Below, in pieces: positions 1 to 7,160 of a stretch of DNA of 64,000 nucleotides; position 1 is the stretch's first letter, and every line of letters begins with the position of its first letter. The notes under the pieces were generated by a model. It made no database searches. It was given only the letters and a program-made list of their open reading frames with translations, and had not been told where the DNA came from. The stretch lies in assembly GCF_008801935.1 (NCBI RefSeq), contig NZ_VZOT01000008.1, positions 56,981 through 120,980 of the forward strand, read 5' to 3'. The translations under genes were made by a program, and so were the position numbers. Source of the stretch: Comamonas kerstersii. Its GTDB lineage: Bacteria > Pseudomonadota > Gammaproteobacteria > Burkholderiales > Burkholderiaceae_C.

Positions 1-1304
1 GGCAGCGCTGTGGCATTGGCAGCTGTGTGCCAGCCCCAGCTGATCTGTCCGCGCAGTGACTGCAGCTCCCACTGCATGCCGTCTGGCAGCAGGGCAGGTG
101 TGGCAGGGCCACAGGCGAGTATGAGCAGATCTGCCTGGGCGATCACCTGAGCAGCATTGTCGAGCGCCTGCCACTGACCGCCTTCGCTGCGAGCCAGGCG
201 GTTCACCTGCGTGTTGCCCTGAAAACGAATCTGAGGATGCGCCAGCTGGGTCTTGACCAGCTGCGCAGGCCGCACCCAGCCCGCCTGTGCATGCCAGCAG
301 GCGATGGTGTCGGCATCCAGCCCTGCGGTCTGTAGCTGCGCTGCGGTGGTGGCATGGCTCCATTGCGCGCCGGGGCCGTTGGCCCAGCTGGCAGGCAGGC
401 CTGTGCCGCCATCGGTGCAGTGCTCGAGCACGCCGCTCAGGCCCCAGTCCTGATCTTTTTCGCACAGGTCGCGCAGGCGCTGCAGCGTCAGCCGCACCCC
501 ATTGCGTGACAGGCGTGAGAGTACGCTGTCGTCGGGCGAGACATGGGGGCAGAACAAGCCCGCAGGCAGGCCAGATGCACCATCGGCCGGTTCATCCCCT
601 GCGCCGAGCACGGTGACCTGCCAGCCGCGCACGGCCAGGCTGCGCGCGACGGCGCTGCCAGCCAGCCCCGCGCCGATGACCAGTGCTGTGCCCGGCTGAG
701 TGACAGCTTCGTGTTCCCCAGCACTGCGCTTGCGAGGCTCCCAGCGCGGTGCGTAGTGCGCCAGTGGCGGCTCGTGGCCATCTGCGAGGGCAAAGCCAGC
801 AGCTTGCAGTGCCTGCTGCAGTGGCGCTGAAGGCTGACTGAGCTGCAGCACGCTGCCACGCTGGCAGTGGCGCGCCAGGGCTTTGACGCTGTAGGCGTCG
901 GTCAGAAATTCAGGGTGCAGCAGCAGAGCATCGGCTGTGCTGGTCTGCTGGCGCAGCATGGTCTGGGCGTCGCCCACCCACAGCGTCAGCAGCACACGGC
1001 CTTGTGCAAAGCTCAGGCGGTGCACGCCGGGCAGCAGCCCGTACAGCTGCTGTGCCAGCTCCCGGGCTTGCGCTGTACATGCTGCAGGGGCTTGCGCCAG
1101 CACGGCATCTGCAGCCAGCGGCTGCGCCAGGATGCCGGTGAAATGCAGCAACTGGCTGCGCTGCGCATCGGCCTGCCACGCTGCCCATGCCTGCAGAAAG
1201 TGCTGGCCCTGCGCAAAGTCCGTGCTGAGCATGCGCCAGCAGGTGCGGCCTTGCCAGGCAAGCAGGTCAGGGTGAAGAGGGCAGGAGGCAAAAGAGGCAG
1301 GCAT
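1..1304 (-). CDS. mnmC: tRNA 5-methylaminomethyl-2-thiouridine biosynthesis bifunctional protein MnmC, 3' end outside the window
   Basis: About 434 codons are visible from the ATG, and the frame stays open to the window edge; the family is usually 600-680 residues. Residues 1 to about 190 match the N-terminal methyltransferase half in layout, with a conserved-looking HPEFLTDAYSVKAL block near 130-143. A Rossmann FAD motif GAGLAGS (about 211-217) opens the C-terminal oxidase half. In the family the FAD half removes the carboxymethyl group from cmnm5s2U34 of tRNA and the N-terminal half then methylates nm5s2U. The glycine-rich SAM motif, normally like GFGTGLNF, reads DFAQGQHF here (about 29-36), so the methyltransferase half may be weakened. 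The gene reads away from the TRIC gene on the same strand, 31 bases downstream of it. Confidence 0.85.
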   Translation of the reverse strand, partial: MPASFASCPLHPDLLAWQGRTCWRMLSTDFAQGQHFLQAWAAWQADAQRSQLLHFTGILAQPLAADAVLAQAPAACTAQARELAQQLYGLLPGVHRLSFAQGRVLLTLWVGDAQTMLRQQTSTADALLLHPEFLTDAYSVKALARHCQRGSVLQLSQPSAPLQQALQAAGFALADGHEPPLAHYAPRWEPRKRSAGEHEAVTQPGTALVIGAGLAGSAVARSLAVRGWQVTVLGAGDEPADGASGLPAGLFCPHVSPDDSVLSRLSRNGVRLTLQRLRDLCEKDQDWGLSGVLEHCTDGGTGLPASWANGPGAQWSHATTAAQLQTAGLDADTIACWHAQAGWVRPAQLVKTQLAHPQIRFQGNTQVNRLARSEGGQWQALDNAAQVIAQADLLILACGPATPALLPDGMQWELQSLRGQISWGWHTAANATAL

Positions 1305-1335
1305 GAAACGCAGTCAATCAGTGCAGCAACGAAAT

Positions 1336-2001
1336 TTACTCCCAGCGCTGCTGGTAGGAAAACACGGGCAGTCGCCAGCCAAAGCGGATGGCTGCCAGAC
1401 GCAACGCCAGGCCGCCAGCAAAGCACAGTGCCGTGCTGATGCCCAGCGGCACCTGCAGCCACTGCAGGCCCAGATACAGCAGGCAGACGATCATGGAGAC
1501 GCTGGCGTACAGCTCACGGCGGAAGACCACGGGCACCTGGTTGCACAGCACATCGCGTAAAATGCCGCCGCTGATGCCGGTGATCATGCCTGCCATGACC
1601 ACGACCAGCGGGTCATAGCCGAGCTTGATGGCCACATCGCTGCCAATCAGCGAAAAAGCAATCAGGCCCATGGCATCCATGAGCAGGAACAGATGCTTCA
1701 TGCGCTGCATGTAGCGCGCAATGATGGTGGTCAACAGACCGGCAGACACCACCAGATAGACATAGGCAGGGTGCTGCGTCCAGCCAATGGGGTAGTTGCC
1801 CAGCACCATGTCACGGATGGTGCCGCCGCCCAGTGCGGTGACAAAGGCAATCACGACCACGCCAAAAATATCCATATTGCGCCGCCCGGCAGCAAGCGCG
1901 CCAGACATGGCTTCGGCGGTGATGGCGATCAGGTAGATGACCAGAATGACGTTCAGCTGGGTGCTGAAGACGGAATGCAGAAAGTCAAGCAAGGTGGACA
2001 C
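1336..2001 (-). CDS. UPF0126/TRIC-family membrane protein, probable glycine transporter
   Basis: This 221-residue protein is almost entirely hydrophobic, with about seven predicted membrane segments. It has the internal duplication typical of the UPF0126 (YicG/YadS, bacterial TRIC) family: GGGTIRD near 58-64 and GGILRD near 145-150. The start is GTG at 2001; no strong Shine-Dalgarno sequence is visible. A tandem glycine riboswitch lies directly upstream on the same strand with a 70-base leader, which strongly suggests that the substrate is glycine or that the gene responds to glycine. Family members have been described both as trimeric cation channels and as glycine transporters; the riboswitch favours the second reading here. 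The function is inferred from family and context. Confidence 0.85.
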   Translation of the reverse strand: MSTLLDFLHSVFSTQLNVILVIYLIAITAEAMSGALAAGRRNMDIFGVVVIAFVTALGGGTIRDMVLGNYPIGWTQHPAYVYLVVSAGLLTTIIARYMQRMKHLFLLMDAMGLIAFSLIGSDVAIKLGYDPLVVVMAGMITGISGGILRDVLCNQVPVVFRRELYASVSMIVCLLYLGLQWLQVPLGISTALCFAGGLALRLAAIRFGWRLPVFSYQQRWE

Positions 2002-2073
2002 AGTGACACATGACGGGTGAGTCCACGCGCCAGCAGCCTGCCAGTGGCAAGAGGCTTGTGGGGCATGGAATAA

Positions 2074-2287
2074 GCCTCTCCCGCTGTCCTTTTACCTGAG
2101 AGTTTTTGCGCAACCCCTGTTTCGGCATGGGTGCGCTTGCCCCTTCGGTGAACCGGCTGGTCAGTGCTGACCCCGGCTGCTCTCCAGTCGGCGTATGTGT
2201 TCCGTGGTACTTGTGCCTGAGCGATTATGGGAGTTTGCGCCTTCGGCGGAGGTGGGCCGGATAAGGCTGCCTCGCTCTCCCACGGAA
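2074..2287 (-). promoter_or_regulatory. Tandem glycine riboswitch (two aptamers)
   Basis: On the minus strand the segment shows the glycine riboswitch consensus twice. The first aptamer runs from GGGAGAG near 2280 through CCGAAGG and CTCAGG near 2221. The second runs from CTGGAGAGC near 2193 through CACCGAAGG, ACTCTCAGG and AAAAGGACAG to GGGAGAGG near 2076. Two aptamers separated by a short linker are the classic form. Just 3' of the second aptamer, GAGGCTT (2072-2078) can pair with AAGCCTC (2051-2057), overlapping the last aptamer helix. This is a candidate expression platform; no U-tract follows, so control would be translational or Rho-dependent. The downstream gene is the UPF0126 protein. 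Confidence 0.93.
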
Positions 2288-2350
2288 TCCAAAACTTGTG
2301 ATTATGGACCGAGTCCAGGCCTTTGCTGTGCGTGCAAGGGCATGCCGCTA

Positions 2351-2383
2351 CAAAAAAGCCCATCCGTTTGGGGATGGGCTTTG
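2351..2383 (-). terminator. Rho-independent terminator of yggX
   Basis: AAAGCCCATCC and GGATGGGCTTT form an 11-bp stem with a GTTTGG-type loop; on the minus strand the stem runs into TTTTTT. It lies downstream of the displaced yggX 3' copies and upstream of the riboswitch transcript. Confidence 0.85.
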
Positions 2384-2407
2384 GGGCAGGCAGTGCTGCA
2401 GGCGCAA

Positions 2408-2657
2408 TTACGCGCTGGGAGGCACGTAGCCTGCCGCTGCATCGGCAGCGGCGCCAAAGAAGTGGTTTTGTTCAAACCCCTTCTTGATCGGCTTCATTGC
2501 ATTACGCCGATGGCGGGACATATCCCGCCGCAGCGTCTGCGCCGCTGCCAAAAAAGTGGTTTTGTTCAAACCCCTTCTTGATCGGCTTCATTGCATTACG
2601 CCGATGGCGGGACATATCCCGCCGCAGCGTCTGCGCCGCTGCCAAAGAAGTGGTTTT
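2408..2657 (-). repeat. Three tandem copies of the yggX C-terminal coding end, 94-bp period
   Basis: On the minus strand the last 20 codons of yggX (from NHFFG to the stop) occur three times, with stop codons at 2596, 2502 and 2408, exactly 94 bp apart. Each unit is 60 bp of coding tail plus a 34-bp spacer. The two upstream units (2461-2554 and 2555-2648) are virtually identical. The most distal tail (2408-2467) encodes nearly the same peptide ([15 protein letters not shown] instead of [15 protein letters not shown]) but with many synonymous changes. The two inserted tails each contain a perfect inverted repeat, GGCGGGA-4 nt-TCCCGCC (2512-2529 and 2606-2623), which the distal tail lacks. The gene in use ends in the first copy; the other two are untranslated remnants. 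Confidence 0.95.
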
Positions 2658-2868
2658 CCATTTGACGGGCGAGGTACTGGCGGGCACGGGCATCGGCCAG
2701 GTTCAGGCGGTTTTCGTTGACCAGCATGGTCTGGTGCTTGAGCCAGTCGGCCCAGGCTTGCTTGCTCACATTTTCAAAAATGCGCTTGCCCAGCTCGCCG
2801 GGGTAGGGTGGAAAGTCCAAACCTTCAGCGTCTTGACCCAGTTTGATGCAATGAACAGTACGTGCCAT
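2596..2868 (-). CDS. yggX: Probable Fe(2+)-trafficking protein YggX
   Basis: The 90-residue protein has the family length and the conserved N-terminal block: MARTVHC, then [17 protein letters not shown] and the [11 protein letters not shown] motif. YggX is a small cytosolic protein linked to iron trafficking and protection of Fe-S clusters from oxidation; the Cys near position 7 is the conserved one. The C-terminus GYVPP is also family-like. The stop lies in the first of three tandem 3'-end copies, so the natural 3' end appears to have been displaced and replaced by a synonymous variant without changing protein length. A terminator follows at 2351-2383. Confidence 0.93.
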   Translation of the reverse strand: MARTVHCIKLGQDAEGLDFPPYPGELGKRIFENVSKQAWADWLKHQTMLVNENRLNLADARARQYLARQMENHFFGSGADAAAGYVPPSA

Positions 2869-3019
2869 GGGGTTCCTCTATGGATTTCAGATGTTTAGGT
2901 AATAAAGAACTGAAATCTTATTGGTTTAAGTTTTGAAATCTTGCTTTCAGAATGCAAGGCGACGAACAAAAAGCACCGCAACGCACCGTTTTGTCACCAC
3001 ATTCCCAAGAAAGCAGAAC

Positions 3020-4045
3020 ATGAAAAATCGCCGCAACTTTATCAAGTTTCCTGTTGCCCTCAGCCTTCTGGTGGGCTTCTCCTTGGGCGCAGTGCCATCT
3101 TTCGCTGCTGAGCCCGTGACCCTGCTCAATGTCTCCTACGACCCGACCCGTGAGCTGTATGTGGACTACAACAAGGCATTTGCCAAGCACTGGAAGGAAA
3201 AAACCGGCCAGGACGTGAGCGTCAAGCAGTCGCACGGCGGCTCGGGCAAACAGGCGCGCTCCATCATTGACGGCATTGACGCCGATGTGGCCACGCTGGC
3301 GCTGGCGGGTGATATTGATGCCCTGGTCAAGAACGGCAACCACCTGGCGGCTGACTGGCAACAGAAGCTGCCCCTGAACAGCGCGCCTTACACATCGACG
3401 ATTGTGTTTCTCGTCAAAAAAGGCAACCCCAAGAACCTGAAAGACTGGGATGACCTGGTCAAGCCCGGCGTGCAGGTGATTACGCCCAACCCCAAGACTT
3501 CGGGCGGCGCACGCTGGAACTACCTGGCGGCCTGGGAATTTGCCAAGCGCAAAAACGGTGGCGATGAAGCCAAGGCCAAGGAGTTTGTGAAAAAGCTCTA
3601 CGAAAACGTGCCCGTGCTGGACACCGGCGCGCGTGGCTCCACCATCACCTTTGTGCAGCGTGGCGTGGGTGATGTGCTGCTGGCCTGGGAGAACGAAGCC
3701 TTTCTGGCACTGAAGGAGTTTGGCCCCGAGAAGTTTGAAATCGTGGCACCTTCGATTTCCATTCTGGCCGAGCCTACCGTTGCCGTGGTAGACAAAGTCG
3801 TAGACAAGAAGGGCACACGTGAGGTGGCGCAGGCCTATCTGGAGTACCTGTACTCTGAGGAAGGCCAGAAGATTGCAGCGCGCAACTACTACCGCCCGAC
3901 CAACGACAAGATCAAGGCCGAGTTTGCGCAGCAGTTCCCCCAGCTGGAGCTGTTCACCATTGACCAGGCCTTTGGTGGCTGGGCCAAGGCGGACAAGGCA
4001 CACTTTGCCGATGGCGGCAGCTTTGACCAGATTTACGTGAAGTAA
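3020..4045 (+). CDS. sbp: Sulfate ABC transporter periplasmic substrate-binding protein
   Basis: 341 residues. An N-terminal signal peptide begins MKNRRNF, with a hydrophobic core to about 28 and likely cleavage after SFA near residue 29. The mature part starts with the sulfate-binding signature [11 protein letters not shown] and contains GGSGKQARS, both typical of Sbp/CysP proteins that hand sulfate or thiosulfate to the CysTWA permease. The ATG at 3020 was chosen over an upstream in-frame ATG at 2933 because it begins the signal peptide. No cysT, cysW or cysA follows; the gene stands alone, so its permease must be encoded elsewhere. It is divergent from yggX. A CysB-like regulator is encoded at 53.2-54.2 kb, and sulfur-starvation control is plausible but not visible here. 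Confidence 0.93.
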   Translation: MKNRRNFIKFPVALSLLVGFSLGAVPSFAAEPVTLLNVSYDPTRELYVDYNKAFAKHWKEKTGQDVSVKQSHGGSGKQARSIIDGIDADVATLALAGDIDALVKNGNHLAADWQQKLPLNSAPYTSTIVFLVKKGNPKNLKDWDDLVKPGVQVITPNPKTSGGARWNYLAAWEFAKRKNGGDEAKAKEFVKKLYENVPVLDTGARGSTITFVQRGVGDVLLAWENEAFLALKEFGPEKFEIVAPSISILAEPTVAVVDKVVDKKGTREVAQAYLEYLYSEEGQKIAARNYYRPTNDKIKAEFAQQFPQLELFTIDQAFGGWAKADKAHFADGGSFDQIYVK

Positions 4046-4084
4046 TAAGCAGCCTGCGCTCTCGCTGCTGCAAGGAGGAGGACC

Positions 4085-4279
4085 ATGACACCGACCACCA
4101 GACCGTTTGTGCAGGCTGCGCCGTCGCAGCAAGTGTTGCGTGTGCTGCGCACCACCGCCAGGCAGTGGGGCATGTGCATGGTGCTGCCTCTGAGCCGCGC
4201 CACGGCACCAGTACAGCAGCCATCAAAAACCGATGCGCCCTGTGCAAGGCACACAGCTTGCGATAAGGCGGCTGCATAG
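4085..4279 (+). CDS. Small ORF with a strong ribosome-binding site, unknown function
   Basis: A 64-codon frame begins 39 bases after the sulfate-binding-protein gene. It is preceded by AAGGAGGAGG about five bases before the ATG, one of the best Shine-Dalgarno matches in the window. The peptide is basic and Pro/Ala/Thr-rich with no recognisable domain; three cysteines and an LSR triplet lie in its middle and C-terminal part. The 340-base gap to the next gene holds no other candidate. It could be a small protein co-transcribed with sbp, a leader-type regulatory peptide, or chance. No homology claim is made. Confidence 0.35.
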   Translation: MTPTTRPFVQAAPSQQVLRVLRTTARQWGMCMVLPLSRATAPVQQPSKTDAPCARHTACDKAAA

Positions 4280-4312
4280 ACAGGTCCGAAGCAGGTACAT
4301 AGCACTTGCAAA

Positions 4313-4345
4313 AAAAGCCAGCTGGATATGTTCCAGCTGGCTTTT
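4313..4345. terminator. Bidirectional terminator between sbp and mmsB
   Basis: AAAAAAGCCAGCTGGA and TTCCAGCTGGCTTTTT form a near-perfect stem with a four-base loop and A/T runs on both sides. It serves the plus-strand sbp unit and the minus-strand valine cluster. Confidence 0.85.
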
Positions 4346-4384
4346 TGCATCTTCTCGCCGGTGGGGCAGCGTAATGGCTTGCGC

Positions 4385-5284
4385 CTAGGCCCGGGGCTGG
4401 AAGGCCTGGATGATGCTGGAAAAGTCCAGCCCACCATTGCCCTTGAGGCTGTGCTGCGCGTAAATGGAACGGGCCAGTCCACCCAGTGGGGTGCTGGCCT
4501 TGACGTGGCTGGCATTTTCCTGGGCCAGCCCCAGGTCCTTGAGCATCAGGTCGGTGCCAAAGCCGCCTGCGTAGCCCTTGCTGGCAGGGGCGTTCTCATG
4601 CACGCCGGGGAAGGGGTTGTATTTCTCCAGCGCCCAGTTGCCGCCTGAGCTGCGGCGCATGATTTCGGACAGTACCTTGGGGTCCAGCCCGTTGGCTACG
4701 CCCAGGGCAATGGCCTCGCTGGTGCCAATCATCAAAATGCCCAGCAGCATGTTGTTGCAGATCTTGGCCGTCTGGCCTGCGCCCACAGGGCCTGCGTGGA
4801 AGATGTTGGCCCCCATTTTTTCCAGATAAGGCCTGGCGCGCTCGAGCTGCGAGGCTGTGCCGCCCACCATGAAGGTCAATGTGCCAGCAATGGCCCCGCC
4901 AGTGCCACCGGAGACGGGTGCATCCATGAAGTCAATACCTGCTGCATCGGCCGCCTTGGCCACTTTCTGGCTGCTGGCGGCGGCAATGGTGGAGCTGTCA
5001 ATGACCAGCGTGCCGGGGGCGATATGGGTCAGCAGGCCGGGTGCGCCGTCCTTGCCGAGGAATAGCGCTTCCACATGCGGGCTGGCGGGCAGCATGGTGA
5101 TGACCACCTTGGCGCCTTCCACGGCATCCTGTGCGCTGACGGCAGCTGTTCCCCCTTCGGCCACGACTTTGGCAATGGCCTCTCTGGACAGGTCAAAGGC
5201 GCGCACGTCGTTCCCAGCCTTGGCGAGGTTGATGGCCATGGGCGCACCCATATTGCCCAGGCCAATGAATGCAATCGTTGTCAT
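4385..5284 (-). CDS. mmsB: 3-hydroxyisobutyrate dehydrogenase
   Basis: 299 residues, the usual family length. The NAD-binding motif GLGNMG sits at 8-13, DAPVSGG at 121-127 and the catalytic-lysine region GQTAKICNN at 170-178 (Lys174). The enzyme oxidises 3-hydroxyisobutyrate to methylmalonate semialdehyde in valine breakdown. Its neighbours on the same strand, an acyl-CoA dehydrogenase and methylmalonate-semialdehyde dehydrogenase, make this assignment more likely than the related tartronate semialdehyde reductase. A good ribosome-binding site (AAGGAG) precedes the ATG. The gene is last in the cluster before the bidirectional terminator at 4313-4345. Confidence 0.93.
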   Translation of the reverse strand: MTTIAFIGLGNMGAPMAINLAKAGNDVRAFDLSREAIAKVVAEGGTAAVSAQDAVEGAKVVITMLPASPHVEALFLGKDGAPGLLTHIAPGTLVIDSSTIAAASSQKVAKAADAAGIDFMDAPVSGGTGGAIAGTLTFMVGGTASQLERARPYLEKMGANIFHAGPVGAGQTAKICNNMLLGILMIGTSEAIALGVANGLDPKVLSEIMRRSSGGNWALEKYNPFPGVHENAPASKGYAGGFGTDLMLKDLGLAQENASHVKASTPLGGLARSIYAQHSLKGNGGLDFSSIIQAFQPRA

Positions 5285-5308
5285 GCTGTCTCCTTATTAA
5301 AAATAGAT

Positions 5309-5384
5309 AGCTGCTTGCGCTTGTATTTATTAGCTTTCAAGATGTTTTGTGCCTGAAAACCAGGTATTTCAAGCGCTGGCAGCT
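5309..5384. repeat. Palindromic intergenic repeat, AGCTGC/GCGCTTG type
   Basis: Left arm AGCTGCTTGCGCTTG and right arm CAAGCGCTGGCAGCT are inverted, about 46 bases apart. This is the first of at least seven related elements in the window (also near 21128, 35822, 44215, 49085, 51904 and 60654). It sits between the acyl-CoA dehydrogenase and mmsB genes. Confidence 0.8.
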
Positions 5385-5399
5385 TTTGTTTTGATAGTG

Positions 5400-6566
5400 T
5401 TAGCGCAGGGCCTGCGGTGCATCCGCCTCCAGCATGCGCCGCGCAATGATGAGGCGCATGATCTCGTTCGTGCCTTCCAGAATCTGGTGCACGCGGGCGT
5501 CACGCAGCAGGCGCTCCAGCGGAAAGTCACGCAGATAGCCATAGCCGCCGTGCAGTTGCAGGGCTTCGTTGCAAACCATAAAGCCCGCATCGGTGGCAAA
5601 GCGCTTGGCCATGGCGCAGTAGGTGGAGGCGTCGCGTGCGCCTGCGTCCAGCTTGCTGGCAGCCAGCCGCACCATCTGGCGCGCGGCGACCAGCTCGGTC
5701 GCCATATCGGCCAGCTTGAACTGCAAGGCCTGAAAGCTGGCCAGCTGCTTGCCGAACTGCTTGCGCTCCTGCATGTACTGCTGCGCCTGCGTGAGCGCGC
5801 CCTGGGCTGCGCCCACCGAGCAGGTGGCAATATTGATGCGCCCGCCGTCCAGCCCCTTCATGGCGATCTTGAAGCCTTCGCCCTCGCTGCCCAGCAGGTT
5901 GTGTGCGGGAATGCGCACCTTGTCGAAATTGATGACGCGCGTGGGCTGGCTGTTCCAGCCCATTTTTTCTTCCTTCTTGCCGTAGCTGATGCCAGGGGCA
6001 TCCGCAGGCACGGCAAAGGCGCTGATGCCATTGGCCCCAGAGTCTGCTGCGCCCGTGCGTGCCATGAGCACCAGCACATCGGTGCTGCCCGCGCCGCTGA
6101 TAAAGGCCTTGGCACCGTTGATCACGTATGCGTCGCCCACACGCTCGGCACGGGTCTTGAGCGAGGCCGCGTCAGAGCCTGCGCCCGGCTCAGTCAGGCA
6201 GTAGCTGGCCAGTTTCTGGCCGCTGGTCAGCAGTGGCCCCCATTCGGCCTTGACCGCGTCGCTTGCCCAGGTACCCAGCATCCAGGTGGCCATGTTGTGG
6301 ATAGTGATAAAGGCCGTGGTGCTGGGGTCCACGGCGGCCATTTCCTCGAACACCAGCGTGGCATCCAGCCGGGGCAGGGCCAGCCCGCCAATGGATTCTG
6401 GTGCGTACAGCCCACAAAAGCCCAGCTCTCCAGCCTGTGCAATCGCTTCGCGCGGGAAGATGCCTTGCGCATCCCACTGCGCCGCATGGGGGGCGAGGGC
6501 ACTTTGCGCAAACTGGCGCGCAGTGTCGGCAAAGGCGCGCTGGTCTTCGCTCAGTTCAAAGTCCAT
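5400..6566 (-). CDS. Acyl-CoA dehydrogenase, probably isobutyryl-CoA dehydrogenase
   Basis: 388 residues with the three-part acyl-CoA dehydrogenase fold. It starts MDFELSEDQRAF, has the signature AYCLTEPGAGSDA-like stretch (here SYCLTEPGAGSDA), and ends with LEGTNEIMR, whose Glu (about 364) is the expected catalytic base. The ATG at 6566 has GGAGACC just upstream; a longer in-frame start at 6596 is less likely. With mmsA and mmsB on either side, the natural substrate is probably isobutyryl-CoA, the valine intermediate, though 2-methylbutyryl-CoA or a short straight-chain substrate is possible. The dispersed 118-bp repeat at 6583-6700 begins only 16 bases before the start codon. Confidence 0.88.
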   Translation of the reverse strand: MDFELSEDQRAFADTARQFAQSALAPHAAQWDAQGIFPREAIAQAGELGFCGLYAPESIGGLALPRLDATLVFEEMAAVDPSTTAFITIHNMATWMLGTWASDAVKAEWGPLLTSGQKLASYCLTEPGAGSDAASLKTRAERVGDAYVINGAKAFISGAGSTDVLVLMARTGAADSGANGISAFAVPADAPGISYGKKEEKMGWNSQPTRVINFDKVRIPAHNLLGSEGEGFKIAMKGLDGGRINIATCSVGAAQGALTQAQQYMQERKQFGKQLASFQALQFKLADMATELVAARQMVRLAASKLDAGARDASTYCAMAKRFATDAGFMVCNEALQLHGGYGYLRDFPLERLLRDARVHQILEGTNEIMRLIIARRMLEADAPQALR

Positions 6567-6582
6567 GGTGGTCTCCTTTTTC

Positions 6583-6700
6583 GCCGCTAACACCACCCTT
6601 GATACGTTGTTGCGAAGCCTTGCCGTACGCTTGGTACTGTCTGCGGCTTCGCGCCTCGTCTCAAGCGCAAACCTACGGTCTGCTGGGCGCTGTTAGCGGC
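6583..6700. repeat. Dispersed repeat copy 1, about 118 bp with terminal inverted repeats
   Basis: The element begins GCCGCTAACACC and ends with GCTGTTAGCGGC, which are inverted copies of each other. The inner sequence CACCCTTGA-ACGTTGTTGCGAAGC is shared with a second copy at 26784-26903. The middle is GC-rich and partly self-complementary. It lies between an LprI-like gene and the acyl-CoA dehydrogenase, where promoter sequence would be expected. Confidence 0.75.
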
Positions 6701-6734
6701 TTTTCTTTAACTTCTCCATGGCTGTTGTGCGGCG

Positions 6735-7124
6735 CTAGCGCTGGGCCGGTGCGCCGTGGTGCAGCCAGTGCATCAAATCCTGGCGCCGTTCCTGTGTCAG
6801 CTCGCTCAGGCAGTCATGCAAGCGCTGTGGCCAGTTAGCCGCTGCTTCATCGGCCGCATGGCGTGCCTTGCAGGTCGCGTGGCGCTGGCGGTTCCAGGCC
6901 GACTGCTCCTTGCGCAGCAGCGGCCGCTCGTTGGCAGACAGGGCCCGCATCACATCGCCATAGAGGATGTGGTGCGCGCTGTCGATGGCCTGAAAGCGCT
7001 GCACGGCACAGGCGTTGACATGTTCGGCAGCCGCGCTGTCCGGCACGCAGGCCGCACCCGCTTGCGCCCATGCGGCGGCAGGGGCCAGCACAGCCAGCCC
7101 GAGAAAGAGAGAAGTCATTCGCAT
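6735..7124 (-). CDS. Small secreted protein of LprI-like (DUF1311) type
   Basis: 129 residues. A signal peptide (MRMTSLFLGLAVLAP, likely cleaved after AWA near 20) is followed by a small helical domain with four cysteines, at about 26, 39, the TCKARH stretch and the HDCLSE stretch. The pattern LLRKEQSAWNRQRHATC fits the LprI-like fold, whose members include lysozyme inhibitors and other small periplasmic proteins. It sits inside the valine cluster between mmsA and the acyl-CoA dehydrogenase, on the same strand, but has no obvious role in that pathway. The specific function is unknown. Confidence 0.75.
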   Translation of the reverse strand: MRMTSLFLGLAVLAPAAAWAQAGAACVPDSAAAEHVNACAVQRFQAIDSAHHILYGDVMRALSANERPLLRKEQSAWNRQRHATCKARHAADEAAANWPQRLHDCLSELTQERRQDLMHWLHHGAPAQR

Positions 7125-7160
7125 GCCTCCATCATCTCAGAGCGGGCTGTGGCCTGGGGT

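Noticed and set aside
1953..2363. A 136-codon minus-strand frame overlapping the riboswitch
   Set aside because: The RNA motif is strongly conserved here and the encoded peptide has no similarity; the frame is coincidental.
2918..4132. A 404-codon minus-strand frame opposite sbp
   Set aside because: Fully antisense to a clear sulfate-binding protein with signal peptide; no independent support.
6583..6700. Integron attC site
   Set aside because: Ends CGCTAAC/GTTAGCG resemble attC outer boxes, but GTTAGCG violates the GTTRRRY core and there is no integrase, cassette array or second adjacent site.
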